Shown here: in pieces, positions 33,477-41,939 of the stretch
How positions within the stretch are numbered: position 1 is the stretch's first letter
Layout of the letters: the number at the start of each line of letters is the position of its first letter
From: Actinobacteria bacterium IMCC26207
Lineage (GTDB): Bacteria; Actinomycetota; Acidimicrobiia; Acidimicrobiales; Microtrichaceae
Direction: 5' to 3'
Length of the DNA: 64,000 nt
Assembly: GCA_001025035.1 (NCBI GenBank)
Contig: LCZK01000008.1
Span: 124,001-188,000 of the forward strand
Notes under the pieces: generated by a model
What the model was told of the DNA's origin: nothing
The model's database searches: none
Seen by the model: the letters and a program-made list of their open reading frames with translations, nothing else
Program-made: the position numbers and the translations under genes

Positions 33477-35867
33477 TCAGAGATAGCTGTGTCGCTGTAG
33501 CCACCGAAGAGCGACCCAACCCCAAATCGGCGGCAAGTAGAACGTGACAAGACGAAACAGCAGCGCTGTGGCCGAGGCGGTGGTGGTATCGATTCCAGCA
33601 GCAATCAAGCCAGTCATCAGGGCCGCTTCCATAACGCCGATTCCTCCAGGAACGGGCATCAGGCCACCAAAGAGCGCTGCTGAAACGTAAATCACTAACA
33701 AGGTGGCCAAGTTGAGGCTTCCGCCAAAGGCCCGGAGACAAATTCCGAGTGTGAGCGCAAACAGAATTTGGTTTCCAAGGTTGCCACCAAAAATCTGTAG
33801 CAAGTTCGACAGGGAACGCAGCGAGCGAAACGTCTGCTTGGCCTCGCTCAGCATTGGCCGTACTCGGTTCAAAAATCGGTTTCGGGTTGCCGGAAGCGCC
33901 GCAGCGACCAAGGCCAGAAGGAAGATCACTGCTGCTGCCACAATGAGGAGCAGTGTTAAGTCATCAGAGCCACCTGCAGTTGGGTCCTTCCATGTCAGGT
34001 CTACTCGCCCGAGCCCAAAAACCAAGGTGAGCAGGAGCAACGAGATTTGCACCAGAAATCCACTGAAACCATCGATGGCAGCGATGGACACTGCAGAGGC
34101 CGCCGGGATGCCCTGTCGTTGAAAGAAACGGATGTCGAGCGCAAGACGGCCCGCAGTTGACGGCACCGCAAGTGCCATAAATCCAATCGATAGCTGCAAG
34201 AGCGCAACCGGACCGTAGGCAATAGGTCGCGGGCAAGCACCTCGCGTGGCCACGGCCTGAGTAAAGAATGGGGTCTGACCAACAACGAGTGCTGCTAGGG
34301 CGACTGTCACGGAAGCAGACCCCAGCGCTGCTACAAGGTCGGGAATACTGACCGCACCCAGCGTCACGATGAGCGCTCCGGCCACGAGCAGCAACAGGGC
34401 CAGCATGACAAGTGATTGCAAAGAAACTCTTCTGAGTTGAGCTATCTCGGGAACTTCAACCCCTTCAACAGCAGCTAGGGCCGAGCGCACGGCCTCGATT
34501 CCAAGGCCCGAGGATTTAAGGTCCTCTCGCAATGGCTTGCCTAACGCTGATGGCTGCAGATAGGCCAGCAGATCTTGCACATCTTGGGAATCGAGTTGCT
34601 CTGCCGCAATGACCGTTGCGCGTTCAATGCCGACAAGAATCGCTGTGACCACCATGGTCTGGGCTAGGTCTGTCAGTTGCTGATCACGCGAGGCAGTGCT
34701 CGTGACGGTGGACAAGTCAGTCAGCAGGAATTCTTGGTCAACTAGAGCAAAGCTGTCGAGATCGAGAGCACCGTGTACTAGATCGATCTGATGCAGTGAG
34801 CGCACAATCTGCCAGATTTTTTCAACCGCAACGTTTGGCCCCGGCTCGAGCGGTATGCCCCGCTGCGCGACCGCGAGAAGCGCGTCACCTGAGTCAGTCA
34901 TTCCTGCTACCAAAACCTGCGGAACCGCAATACCGCGACTGGCCGCCAGCATGGTGACAAATCCCTCATGCTCAACTTGCTGCTCGCGAGTCATAGCCGG
35001 ACGGGTAGCACCGCGATACCAGATTGCCCGCCACAGGCGGCTGAGCAGTTGTGTGTCGCGTGCATCTCGCCCATAGACCTTGATATGAACTGCTCCCCTA
35101 GTTGGGCTCATTGCGTCTGCCACAAAGACTCCACTGCTCTGCCTCGGTGCCTCAACTAGGTGATCCACTGGCAAGCCAAGCTGCGCCAACGCAACTCCCA
35201 CCCCGGTCAGGTTTGGACCACCCATGGAAGAACCAAGTCCAAGGTGCACTGCTGCCGCAGCAGCAACTCCAAGGAGCAGGCTGAGCAATGCACCAAATGG
35301 TGTTGAGGACTCGAGCAAGACAACACAGAGCATCGCTGCAAGCACTACCCATCGCCCGAAATGTCGAAATGGCAAGGACAGGTGCGGCGAGGCTGCAGAG
35401 GAAACGGCAACGGCGCAAGCCAGAGAGATCAAAGGAACTGAGCCGGCTGATCCGCCCGAAGCAGCCTGCGAGAATGACGGCCACACACCGTTAATTTGAC
35501 GGGAAAAGGCCAAGGCCACCCCAACTGCAACAACAAGCGCTGCAGCAATATCGACCAGCACCTCTACCCGCAAACGCACCGTCGATGACACCAGGATTAC
35601 GACTACCCACAGCAGCAGGCAGGCAACACCGAGGCGCCACAGGACATCTAAGAAGCTCGGAATCGCTCCAATCAGGTTGACCAGAGCTTGTTCAAAACCG
35701 GATGTAGGTACCGAGAGCCCTGCGAACAACCCTGCTAGCAGCAAGGTGACTAGCAAGGTCAGCAGGTCCGAGACTGAGCGTTTTCTTTTGCCATTGCTGA
35801 GCGCAGCAAAAAACGGGAGTCCGTCAGCCAGTGGCCTCCAGATAGGTTGTGAAACCTGCTCAGACAT
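33477..35867 (-). CDS. pseudokinase-like domain fused between two membrane regions, C-terminal flippase-like (LPG_synthase_TM) domain
   Basis: A 796-residue protein with three parts. Residues 30-215 hold six to eight transmembrane helices. Residues 225-450 form a soluble protein-kinase-like domain (HIKVYGRDARDTQLL with a candidate ATP Lys, LVHGALDLDSFAL in place of the HRD loop, LLTDLSTV in place of DFG). The final 300 residues carry an AglD/YbhN-type lysylphosphatidylglycerol-synthetase transmembrane domain (QRQGIPAASAVSIAAIDGFSGFLVQISLLLL; GGLMPVPGGIGVMEAALM). The HRD-to-VHGALD change suggests altered or absent catalysis. The C-terminal domain is linked to lipid flipping or polyprenyl-glycan transfer, so regulation of envelope lipid traffic is a reasonable inference. 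It starts 26 bp upstream of the PhoD start region on the same strand. Confidence 0.8.
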   Translation of the reverse strand: MSEQVSQPIWRPLADGLPFFAALSNGKRKRSVSDLLTLLVTLLLAGLFAGLSVPTSGFEQALVNLIGAIPSFLDVLWRLGVACLLLWVVVILVSSTVRLRVEVLVDIAAALVVAVGVALAFSRQINGVWPSFSQAASGGSAGSVPLISLACAVAVSSAASPHLSLPFRHFGRWVVLAAMLCVVLLESSTPFGALLSLLLGVAAAAAVHLGLGSSMGGPNLTGVGVALAQLGLPVDHLVEAPRQSSGVFVADAMSPTRGAVHIKVYGRDARDTQLLSRLWRAIWYRGATRPAMTREQQVEHEGFVTMLAASRGIAVPQVLVAGMTDSGDALLAVAQRGIPLEPGPNVAVEKIWQIVRSLHQIDLVHGALDLDSFALVDQEFLLTDLSTVTSTASRDQQLTDLAQTMVVTAILVGIERATVIAAEQLDSQDVQDLLAYLQPSALGKPLREDLKSSGLGIEAVRSALAAVEGVEVPEIAQLRRVSLQSLVMLALLLLVAGALIVTLGAVSIPDLVAALGSASVTVALAALVVGQTPFFTQAVATRGACPRPIAYGPVALLQLSIGFMALAVPSTAGRLALDIRFFQRQGIPAASAVSIAAIDGFSGFLVQISLLLLTLVFGLGRVDLTWKDPTAGGSDDLTLLLIVAAAVIFLLALVAAALPATRNRFLNRVRPMLSEAKQTFRSLRSLSNLLQIFGGNLGNQILFALTLGICLRAFGGSLNLATLLVIYVSAALFGGLMPVPGGIGVMEAALMTGLIAAGIDTTTASATALLFRLVTFYLPPIWGWVALRWLQRHSYL

Positions 35868-35893
35868 TGTGTCTATTCAACAGCAGTGCCGCG

Positions 35894-37510
35894 TCATCCT
35901 CGGGTAATGCTCACCTTCTGCGTACCCGCTGGCCAATCAAAGCGAACTCGACGCTTTGGTTGTGCGCTCGGAGCGCTCAAGTCCGGCGTGCTCGCATTGA
36001 CTGTTCGGTACTCAACGCTGGCATGCGATGGAGTGCAGTTCACCAGTCCGAAACCGCGGCGGCGAAAGTCTGCATAACGAAATCCCGGTCGCAGCGTGCG
36101 AACGGCAGCTTCGGCAGCCTGAGCGAAATCTCCCGCATAGTCAAGACCCTTTGAACTGATGGAACCACACACAAATTCCTGAGCCACCACCGGACTAAAT
36201 GGCTCATCAAAATCTCTCAAAACCTGCGACTGCCAAAAGGCATGAATATCACCCGTCAGGAAACCAAGGTTCGAGATTCCTTCGGCTGCTACTCGCTGCG
36301 TCAGTTGGTCGCGTTCCCAGGAATAGCCGCTCCAGTCATCAAAACTGGCATAGACACCGGCGTGCTTGGGAAGGTCTGGCCGGAGCGCACGAAGTGCAGG
36401 CTCGTCAAGGTCAAGAATGCGAATGGGACTAATCATCACCTGATTGGCCACAAGCTTCCAGGTAACTGCGTCGGCCTGCGCTTGGCTAAAGCCGTCAAGG
36501 AGCCAGTCGCGCTGCTTGGTCCCAAGGATGCTGCGCCCGACATCATGAACTTGGCTGAGCGGCAGGCTTGCTGTGCTGCCGACAAGCAGCCGCTCACCAT
36601 TGGGGCCCGTGATATGCGGGTCGCGATACTGGCGAGTATCAAGCAACGATAAGTCCAAGAGGTTCCCCCACCTGGCGCGGCGGTAGATCTGATCGGCGTT
36701 AATTGGCCATACCGGCTGATACTCAAACCAAGCTTGATAAGCAGCCGCTGCACGCTCTGGAAAGTTCAGAAGACTCATGCGGTCGTAGTCGTTCATGAAC
36801 TCGTGGTCATCCCAAACAGGTGCAAAAGGGTGCGCCGCGTGGGCAGCGCGCAGTTCTGGGTCTGACTTGTACATCTTGTACTTCGCTCGGTAGGAGGGCA
36901 GGTCCGTGGCCTCCACGCTCCCGTCGGCGCGCACATCCAACGCATCTGCGCTCCCTGCGTACTCGTAGATGTAGTCGCCAAGGAACACAACCGCATCTAG
37001 GTCCTCGGCTGCAATTGCGCGCCACGCTGGGTAATACCCAACGGAGTAATTCTGACAACTCGCCACAGCAAGCCTTACCGAAGCGGGAGTTGAGCCCGGA
37101 GCAGGAAGCGTCTTGGTTCGGCCGATCGGACTACTCAGTCCGTCCACCGTGAAGCGGTACCACAGGGTCTGACCCGCAGGAAGATTGTCTGCGAGGACTT
37201 TGATGCATCCATCGTTTTGTGCCGAGCCGGTACCTGTTCCTGACTGAACGATCTGCGCGAACCCAGGGTCTGATGCCACCTGCCAAGCAACCTGGACGGG
37301 GCCGGCAAGCGCCGCTGGTGCAAAGCGAGTCCACAACACAACCGCAGTGTCACTGTGAACGCCCGAGGCAATACCGCAGCTAAATGGACCCAAATCCATC
37401 GGTTCAGGAGGTGGGAGCATCGCCGTACCCGGCGCACACCCGATCAGGCTTGCTGCTGCCGCCCCACTCAGGCCGACTAGGCCACCTCGCAAAAGTCCCC
37501 GCCGATCCAT
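35894..37510 (-). CDS. phoD: PhoD-like alkaline phosphatase, predicted Tat/lipoprotein export
   Basis: A 538-residue PhoD-family phosphodiesterase/alkaline phosphatase. The N-terminus MDRRGLLRGGLVGLSG has a twin-arginine-like pair and a following lipobox (LIGC, Cys25), so the enzyme is probably exported folded and anchored outside the membrane. A fibronectin-like N-terminal domain (SGVHSDTAVVLWTRF) precedes the catalytic part: VASCQNYSVGYY, FLGDYIYEY, PVWDDHEFMNDYD and FLTGDIHAFW supply the Fe3+/Ca2+ ligands known from Bacillus PhoD. It releases phosphate from phosphomonoesters and diesters. It is the upstream neighbour of the pseudokinase-flippase gene (26-bp gap), so the two are likely co-transcribed. 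Confidence 0.92.
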   Translation of the reverse strand: MDRRGLLRGGLVGLSGAAAASLIGCAPGTAMLPPPEPMDLGPFSCGIASGVHSDTAVVLWTRFAPAALAGPVQVAWQVASDPGFAQIVQSGTGTGSAQNDGCIKVLADNLPAGQTLWYRFTVDGLSSPIGRTKTLPAPGSTPASVRLAVASCQNYSVGYYPAWRAIAAEDLDAVVFLGDYIYEYAGSADALDVRADGSVEATDLPSYRAKYKMYKSDPELRAAHAAHPFAPVWDDHEFMNDYDRMSLLNFPERAAAAYQAWFEYQPVWPINADQIYRRARWGNLLDLSLLDTRQYRDPHITGPNGERLLVGSTASLPLSQVHDVGRSILGTKQRDWLLDGFSQAQADAVTWKLVANQVMISPIRILDLDEPALRALRPDLPKHAGVYASFDDWSGYSWERDQLTQRVAAEGISNLGFLTGDIHAFWQSQVLRDFDEPFSPVVAQEFVCGSISSKGLDYAGDFAQAAEAAVRTLRPGFRYADFRRRGFGLVNCTPSHASVEYRTVNASTPDLSAPSAQPKRRVRFDWPAGTQKVSITRG

Positions 37511-37623
37511 TTCAGCCTTTCCGCATACCCAGCCCGATGGTGATATCAGCTAGTCACAGCATGCTGATCTAGCGATTGTTTGAGAGTAAACCACTAGGCG
37601 AGAAAAGGAAACGCCCCTCTCCC

Positions 37624-37665
37624 TGCTTTATTGGGGCTGCTTTATTGGGGCTGCACCGTTGGGGC
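37624..37665. repeat. 14-bp tandem repeat (2 exact plus 1 degenerate) spanning a stop codon
   Basis: TGCTTTATTGGGGC at 37624 and 37638 are identical; a third, diverged copy TGCACCGTTGGGGC starts at 37652. The stop codon of the GGDEF-EAL gene on the minus strand falls in the middle copy, so copy-number change moves the 3' untranslated sequence but not the protein end. Confidence 0.8.
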
Positions 37666-39957
37666 GTGAGCTAGCCGAAGCGCTTCGGTGGCGGGCATAG
37701 CGCGAGCGAACAAGTACCCCTGAGCAAGGTCATAACCAAGAGCTAGCAGGGCATCCGCTTGGACTTGAGTCTCGACTCCCTCTGCAACCGAGGTAATTCC
37801 TAGGGTTTGGGCAACTTGAAGCGCAGCTGCGGCAACGCTTCGACTCGAGGTGGTTGCGGTGAGTCCATCAACAAAGATTCGGTCCACCTTCAAGACGTCA
37901 ACTGGAAACCTGAGAAGGTGCGCCAGCGAGGAGTAACCCGTTCCAAAATCATCGACGGCTAACGAGACTCCAAGGTCATGCACCTCGGTCAATCTGCGTA
38001 CTGCCACATCAGGATCGACGGTGAGCGCACCCTCGGTCAGTTCAATCGTGAGCCAAGAGGGATCAATCCCGGTCTCTGCTAGCACCGAGGCGATACGAGT
38101 GCTCAGGTCTTGAGCCGCGAGTTCCTGCGTCGACAGATTGACCGACACCCAAGCAGGTTCTCGATCAAGTCGGTGCTCATTAAACTCGGCAATAAATCGG
38201 CAGGATTTTCGCAGCATCTCATGATCGATTTGTGAAATTAATCCTGTCTGCTCAGCCACCTCGATGAACTCCGCAGCGGACCGATTCCGACCGGAGCGAT
38301 CGCGCCAGCGAGCTAACGCCTCAAACCCGGCCACCTCGTGGCCATCGAGGTGCACCACGGGTTGAAAGGCAGCTTCAATCTCATTTCGATCGATAGCAAC
38401 CCGAATCTCGTTTTCGAGTTCATGTCGGTTGCGAATAGCCTCTTGAAGGTCCTGATCGAAGCTTCGAGCCCGGCCGCGACCCTGACGTTTTGCCTCGTAC
38501 ATTGCAACGTCTGCATTGCGAATGAGTTGATCAGAATCTCGGGCTGACCCGGCATGACTAGCGGCAATACCGACGCTCCCACCGATGAACCAGCGCAGAT
38601 CCCCAATGACAAAAACGGCCGAGAGCACATCAAGAATTCTCTGAGCCGCCTGCTCTGCGAGTACTTCCGGATTCAAGTCCGACTCGGCCTGACCCATGCC
38701 GCAGAGGGCGACAAACTCATCTCCCGAAAGGCGAAACACTTCTCCAGTTGGCTGCACTGCTGTGCAGATTCTTGCTGCGGCAATCTTCAAGATGGTGTCC
38801 CCAGCGGCATGCCCCGCAGTGTCATTCACCACCTTGAAGTGATCAAGATCAATGAACAGCAGCGCCAAGGAATCAGCGGGTGGGATGCTCGCCAACCGAT
38901 CGAGTAGTGCGTTGCGATTGGGAAGCCCGGTCAGTGGATCTTCCAGGGCCAAACGAGAGAGTTCTCCTTGGGCCTTCTCGGCGGCACGTCGAGCTAACTG
39001 CTCGGCCGACATAATTCTTGCCACCCTCACCATGAGCACGAGAGCAACTGCCACTGCCGAGGCAGCAAACACTCTTGGGTCTACCCCACCTAGGAACGTG
39101 ATTGAGATGACTGCTGTAATTGAGGGAATAACTACTGCCGCACCGAGTAGCACAAACCTGCTGGTACCGGTTTCAGCCGCGGGTTGCTCATCTGCAATCA
39201 GTGGGGCCGTACCGTTGAGCGCCGTGACACCCAGCAAGGTATACGCAACAGCAAAACCAAGGTCGGTCACTGCCAGGAGGGTGCCCCCTTCCGTGCCGTG
39301 AAGCACGACTGCATAGAGCATGTCAGAGACCAAAAAAATGAACAGGTATCCAAAGAGCCCCCAGAGCGCCGGGCTGCGCCGGGTCGTTCCGAACATCAAC
39401 CCTGCGAGGGTCCCGAGAAGCAACAAATCCATGAGTGGGTAGGCCACCAGCAGCAATTGCTGGCTCAGGCTTCCTGCCTCTGCAAGCCCACCCGGCGCCA
39501 CCACCACTGCCTGCCAAGCAAACAATGCCAGCCCAGCGACAACAGCTACACCATCGAGAGCGTGCTCAGAGCCGTTGTGCGGGTCTCTAGCTCGTATCAG
39601 CACCGCCAGAGCGACAAGAAGCACGGGGTAGCTCAACAGGTAGACCAGATCGATGGCCGAACCCGACGGGGTGAGCTCAAAGACTTCGGAAGCAACCCAA
39701 GCAATATCTGCGATCAGATTGCACGCAGCAGAAAGGGCAATGAGCCTCCAGACCAGCACTGCCTTACCTGTGGACCTGCGGGAGGTCCGCACGCACATCG
39801 CTGTGGCAGCGAAGGAGAGCAGCAGGAATGGCAGGTCAGCAGAGTCGAAGACCCAAATTCCGGTCGGACCAAAGAGCACTTGGCTGGCTGTGACGACAAT
39901 CGCAAATCCAGCGATCAGACCGAATATGAGGTTCGACGACCTTGACGGACTGTGCAC
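37642..39957 (-). CDS. membrane-anchored GGDEF-EAL protein
   Basis: A 771-residue protein starting with GTG. About nine or ten transmembrane helices occupy residues 10-320 as an integral-membrane sensor (MASE-like, not assigned to a named class). They are followed by a short coiled segment (ARRAAEKAQGELSRLALEDPLTGLPNRNALLD), a GGDEF domain with SGDEF at the active loop and an EAL domain with GFEALARW, IELTEGAL, DDFGTGYSSL, LKVDRIF and SVAEGVET. The EAL half has all expected metal and catalytic residues. The SGDEF variant of GGDEF is tolerated in many active cyclases, so dual activity is possible. It is one of two cyclic-di-GMP proteins in this window. Confidence 0.9.
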   Translation of the reverse strand: MHSPSRSSNLIFGLIAGFAIVVTASQVLFGPTGIWVFDSADLPFLLLSFAATAMCVRTSRRSTGKAVLVWRLIALSAACNLIADIAWVASEVFELTPSGSAIDLVYLLSYPVLLVALAVLIRARDPHNGSEHALDGVAVVAGLALFAWQAVVVAPGGLAEAGSLSQQLLLVAYPLMDLLLLGTLAGLMFGTTRRSPALWGLFGYLFIFLVSDMLYAVVLHGTEGGTLLAVTDLGFAVAYTLLGVTALNGTAPLIADEQPAAETGTSRFVLLGAAVVIPSITAVISITFLGGVDPRVFAASAVAVALVLMVRVARIMSAEQLARRAAEKAQGELSRLALEDPLTGLPNRNALLDRLASIPPADSLALLFIDLDHFKVVNDTAGHAAGDTILKIAAARICTAVQPTGEVFRLSGDEFVALCGMGQAESDLNPEVLAEQAAQRILDVLSAVFVIGDLRWFIGGSVGIAASHAGSARDSDQLIRNADVAMYEAKRQGRGRARSFDQDLQEAIRNRHELENEIRVAIDRNEIEAAFQPVVHLDGHEVAGFEALARWRDRSGRNRSAAEFIEVAEQTGLISQIDHEMLRKSCRFIAEFNEHRLDREPAWVSVNLSTQELAAQDLSTRIASVLAETGIDPSWLTIELTEGALTVDPDVAVRRLTEVHDLGVSLAVDDFGTGYSSLAHLLRFPVDVLKVDRIFVDGLTATTSSRSVAAAALQVAQTLGITSVAEGVETQVQADALLALGYDLAQGYLFARAMPATEALRLAHAPTVQPQ

Positions 39958-40015
39958 AAGTCAAGGATATAGCCACTACCTCGCCGAGGGAGGAAAGAAT
40001 GCAGCCCAAGGAAAA

Positions 40016-40663
40016 TCAGTTTGCCAGAACAGCTACCTCGGGCTTGATCGCTGCAGTGGATGAACCAGTTGCAAAGAGAATTTTCTCCTGTGACAGCAAT
40101 CGAATCCAGAATTGATACGAGTGACCGACCAGTAGTGCAGTGATGAGTGTTCCAATCCCGGCTTTTGACCCCAGCATCAAGCCGCCGAGCAACAAGGTGG
40201 CCTCCATGGCTAGGCGAACATGGCCGAGCGGAGCGTTCGTCTTTCGCGATAGTCCGCGCATCAGGCCATCCATCCCGCCTACCCCAAAGTTAGCCTGGGT
40301 AATAAATGCCCCTCCCAGCATCATCACCACAGTCCCGAAAGTACATGCGGCGATTTGCAGCGCCAGCCCATGCACAGTCGGGATGAGCGGCAGCGCTAGA
40401 TCAATGATGATGCCACCCAGAATCGGGGCAAGCAGGGTGCCGATTCCAACACCACCTCGGACAACCGCGCTCATCGCTACGAGCACGAGCCCGATGATCA
40501 TGGCTGCGGTTCCTGCAGAGAGACCTAAGTTCCCCTCAAGGGCAACCTGAACCAGAAAAAGTGGTCCCAGTCCGATATCTGCACGAACCGTCAAGCAGTA
40601 CGCGGTGCAAGAGATGATGAGGCCGAGCAGAAAGACTCCAGCCCGCGAGAAAACTTGGTTCAT
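40016..40663 (-). CDS. YitT/YczE-like five-helix membrane protein
   Basis: A 215-residue membrane protein with about five transmembrane helices. LLGLIISCTAYCLTVRADIGLGPLFLVQVAL and GAFITQANFGVGGMDGLMRGLSRKT are typical of the YczE/YyaS/YitT group; YczE of Bacillus influences lipopeptide production, but the general function of the family is unknown. It starts 58 bp beyond the GTG of the GGDEF-EAL gene in the transcription direction, so the two may be one transcription unit with this gene first. Confidence 0.85.
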   Translation of the reverse strand: MNQVFSRAGVFLLGLIISCTAYCLTVRADIGLGPLFLVQVALEGNLGLSAGTAAMIIGLVLVAMSAVVRGGVGIGTLLAPILGGIIIDLALPLIPTVHGLALQIAACTFGTVVMMLGGAFITQANFGVGGMDGLMRGLSRKTNAPLGHVRLAMEATLLLGGLMLGSKAGIGTLITALLVGHSYQFWIRLLSQEKILFATGSSTAAIKPEVAVLAN

Positions 40664-40933
40664 AAAAATATCCAGTGGGGAGTTGCCAGAGGGTGAATCA
40701 GGCAGAAACGGGGGCGGGAAAATGCAGAGAAAAGATGCTGCAAACTTGACCTTTTGGCCGGGTCCGCAGATATTTCGATTTCGGAAATTAGCAGCCCTTC
40801 AGAGCTGCGTCAGGCGAATACTGCGTGACTTTTGTCATTAAAAAGCGCCCGTTTTGCTTGTGTTCATTTGAATTTCAGTCAATACTCTCTCGGCGGGTCC
40901 AATGGGGCTCGCATTGGCGAAATGGGAGCGTTC

Positions 40934-41797
40934 ATGATGCAGACAAGCACTGTGCGGGTACGAGGCGTTTTGGGGGCAACTCTTGCTGCCGGAACCTTGT
41001 TACTTGGAGCCTGCGTAGCTCCACCGAAGCCACCGACTACGACAACAACCACAACCGTTGCTCCAACCACAACGGTTGCGCCGACAACAACCGTGGCTCC
41101 GACCACAACCGTGGCTCCAACCACAACCACGACGACCGTGGCGCCAACCACAACGACGACCACGACGACGACGACGACTACCACCACCACCACGATTGCG
41201 CCCACCACAACCACCACGACTACTGCTCCTCCAGCAGCAGTGCGCACAGCTGTGGCAATGACTTGTCAGGGCACTGCTATTGGACAGTCCAGCACGAGCG
41301 GCCTGAATAGCGGGGTAACCACACTGGTTCCGGGTTCAGTAACGCCAGGAGGTGCCTTTGCAATGAAGCTCACTGCTGACCCCGTGGTTGTTCCAACCAC
41401 TGGTGGCGGCTACAACATCAGCTACCTCAAGTCACTGACAGTGAAGTTTGCGATTCCTGCAGGCTCCACGTTTGTGTCTGCTTCGCAATCAGGCGGGAGC
41501 AACTTGGGTTCTGGCGCAGTCACCGTTTCTGCCTCTGGCAGCATCGTGACCTTGTCGGTACCTGGCAACTTGGCAGGCGGCACAACTGCAATCCTGCCCG
41601 AGGTGACCATCAATCTGCAGGCCACCGGAGCTTCTGGAACCGCACTGAATGCGCAGCTCTTCGGATCGAGCTACTCCAGCTTCAGCATTGGCTTTACTGC
41701 TCGTGTGACCGGAATCCCGCTCTTCGGCAGCACTGATGCAGTCACCAAGTGCTACGCACCCACCAACCCGATTCTGGGAACCACGGTTATCTCCTAA
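40934..41797 (+). CDS. secreted lipoprotein with long Thr/Pro repeat linker and beta-rich C-terminal domain
   Basis: About 287 residues from ATG 40934, which has GGGAG 5 nt upstream; the frame is open to 40832. A signal peptide ends in the lipobox LLGAC (Cys27). Residues 30-95 are almost only Thr, Pro, Val and Ala: four VAPTTT units followed by long Thr runs, the kind of linker that is often O-mannosylated in actinobacteria. The remaining 180 residues form a Ser/Gly/Val-rich beta domain opening with AVAMTCQG and closing with VTKCYAP, two Cys that could pair. I do not recognise the domain. The protein probably sits on the outer face of the membrane with the domain held away by the linker. The 270 bp upstream is AT-richer and should carry the promoter. 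Confidence 0.8.
   Translation: MMQTSTVRVRGVLGATLAAGTLLLGACVAPPKPPTTTTTTTVAPTTTVAPTTTVAPTTTVAPTTTTTTVAPTTTTTTTTTTTTTTTTIAPTTTTTTTAPPAAVRTAVAMTCQGTAIGQSSTSGLNSGVTTLVPGSVTPGGAFAMKLTADPVVVPTTGGGYNISYLKSLTVKFAIPAGSTFVSASQSGGSNLGSGAVTVSASGSIVTLSVPGNLAGGTTAILPEVTINLQATGASGTALNAQLFGSSYSSFSIGFTARVTGIPLFGSTDAVTKCYAPTNPILGTTVIS
41057..41128. repeat. four 18-bp tandem repeats encoding VAPTTT
   Basis: Units at 41057, 41075, 41093 and 41111 (for example GTTGCTCCAACCACAACG) are near-identical and in frame; a longer ACN-rich tract continues to about 41218. Linker length can vary through slippage without frameshift. Confidence 0.85.
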
Positions 41798-41839
41798 GAC
41801 CACAACAATCGGTCGGTGAGCCGATTGCAGATCAAAACC

Positions 41840-41874
41840 AAGAACTCCCCTGGCCAGTGGCCAGGGGAGTTCTT
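41840..41874. terminator. 16-bp perfect stem, bidirectional terminator
   Basis: AAGAACTCCCCTGGCC (41840-41855) and GGCCAGGGGAGTTCTT (41859-41874) pair without mismatch around a 3-nt loop. It lies between the convergent lipoprotein and ferritin-like genes. On the minus strand GGTTTTGAT follows the stem; on the plus strand the stem itself ends TTCTT. Confidence 0.75.
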
Positions 41875-41939
41875 ATGTCTACGCTCTGTTCGCTCAGTTC
41901 TCCGAAGCGCGCTCCGAATAAGTCCAAGCGCTCAGAAAG

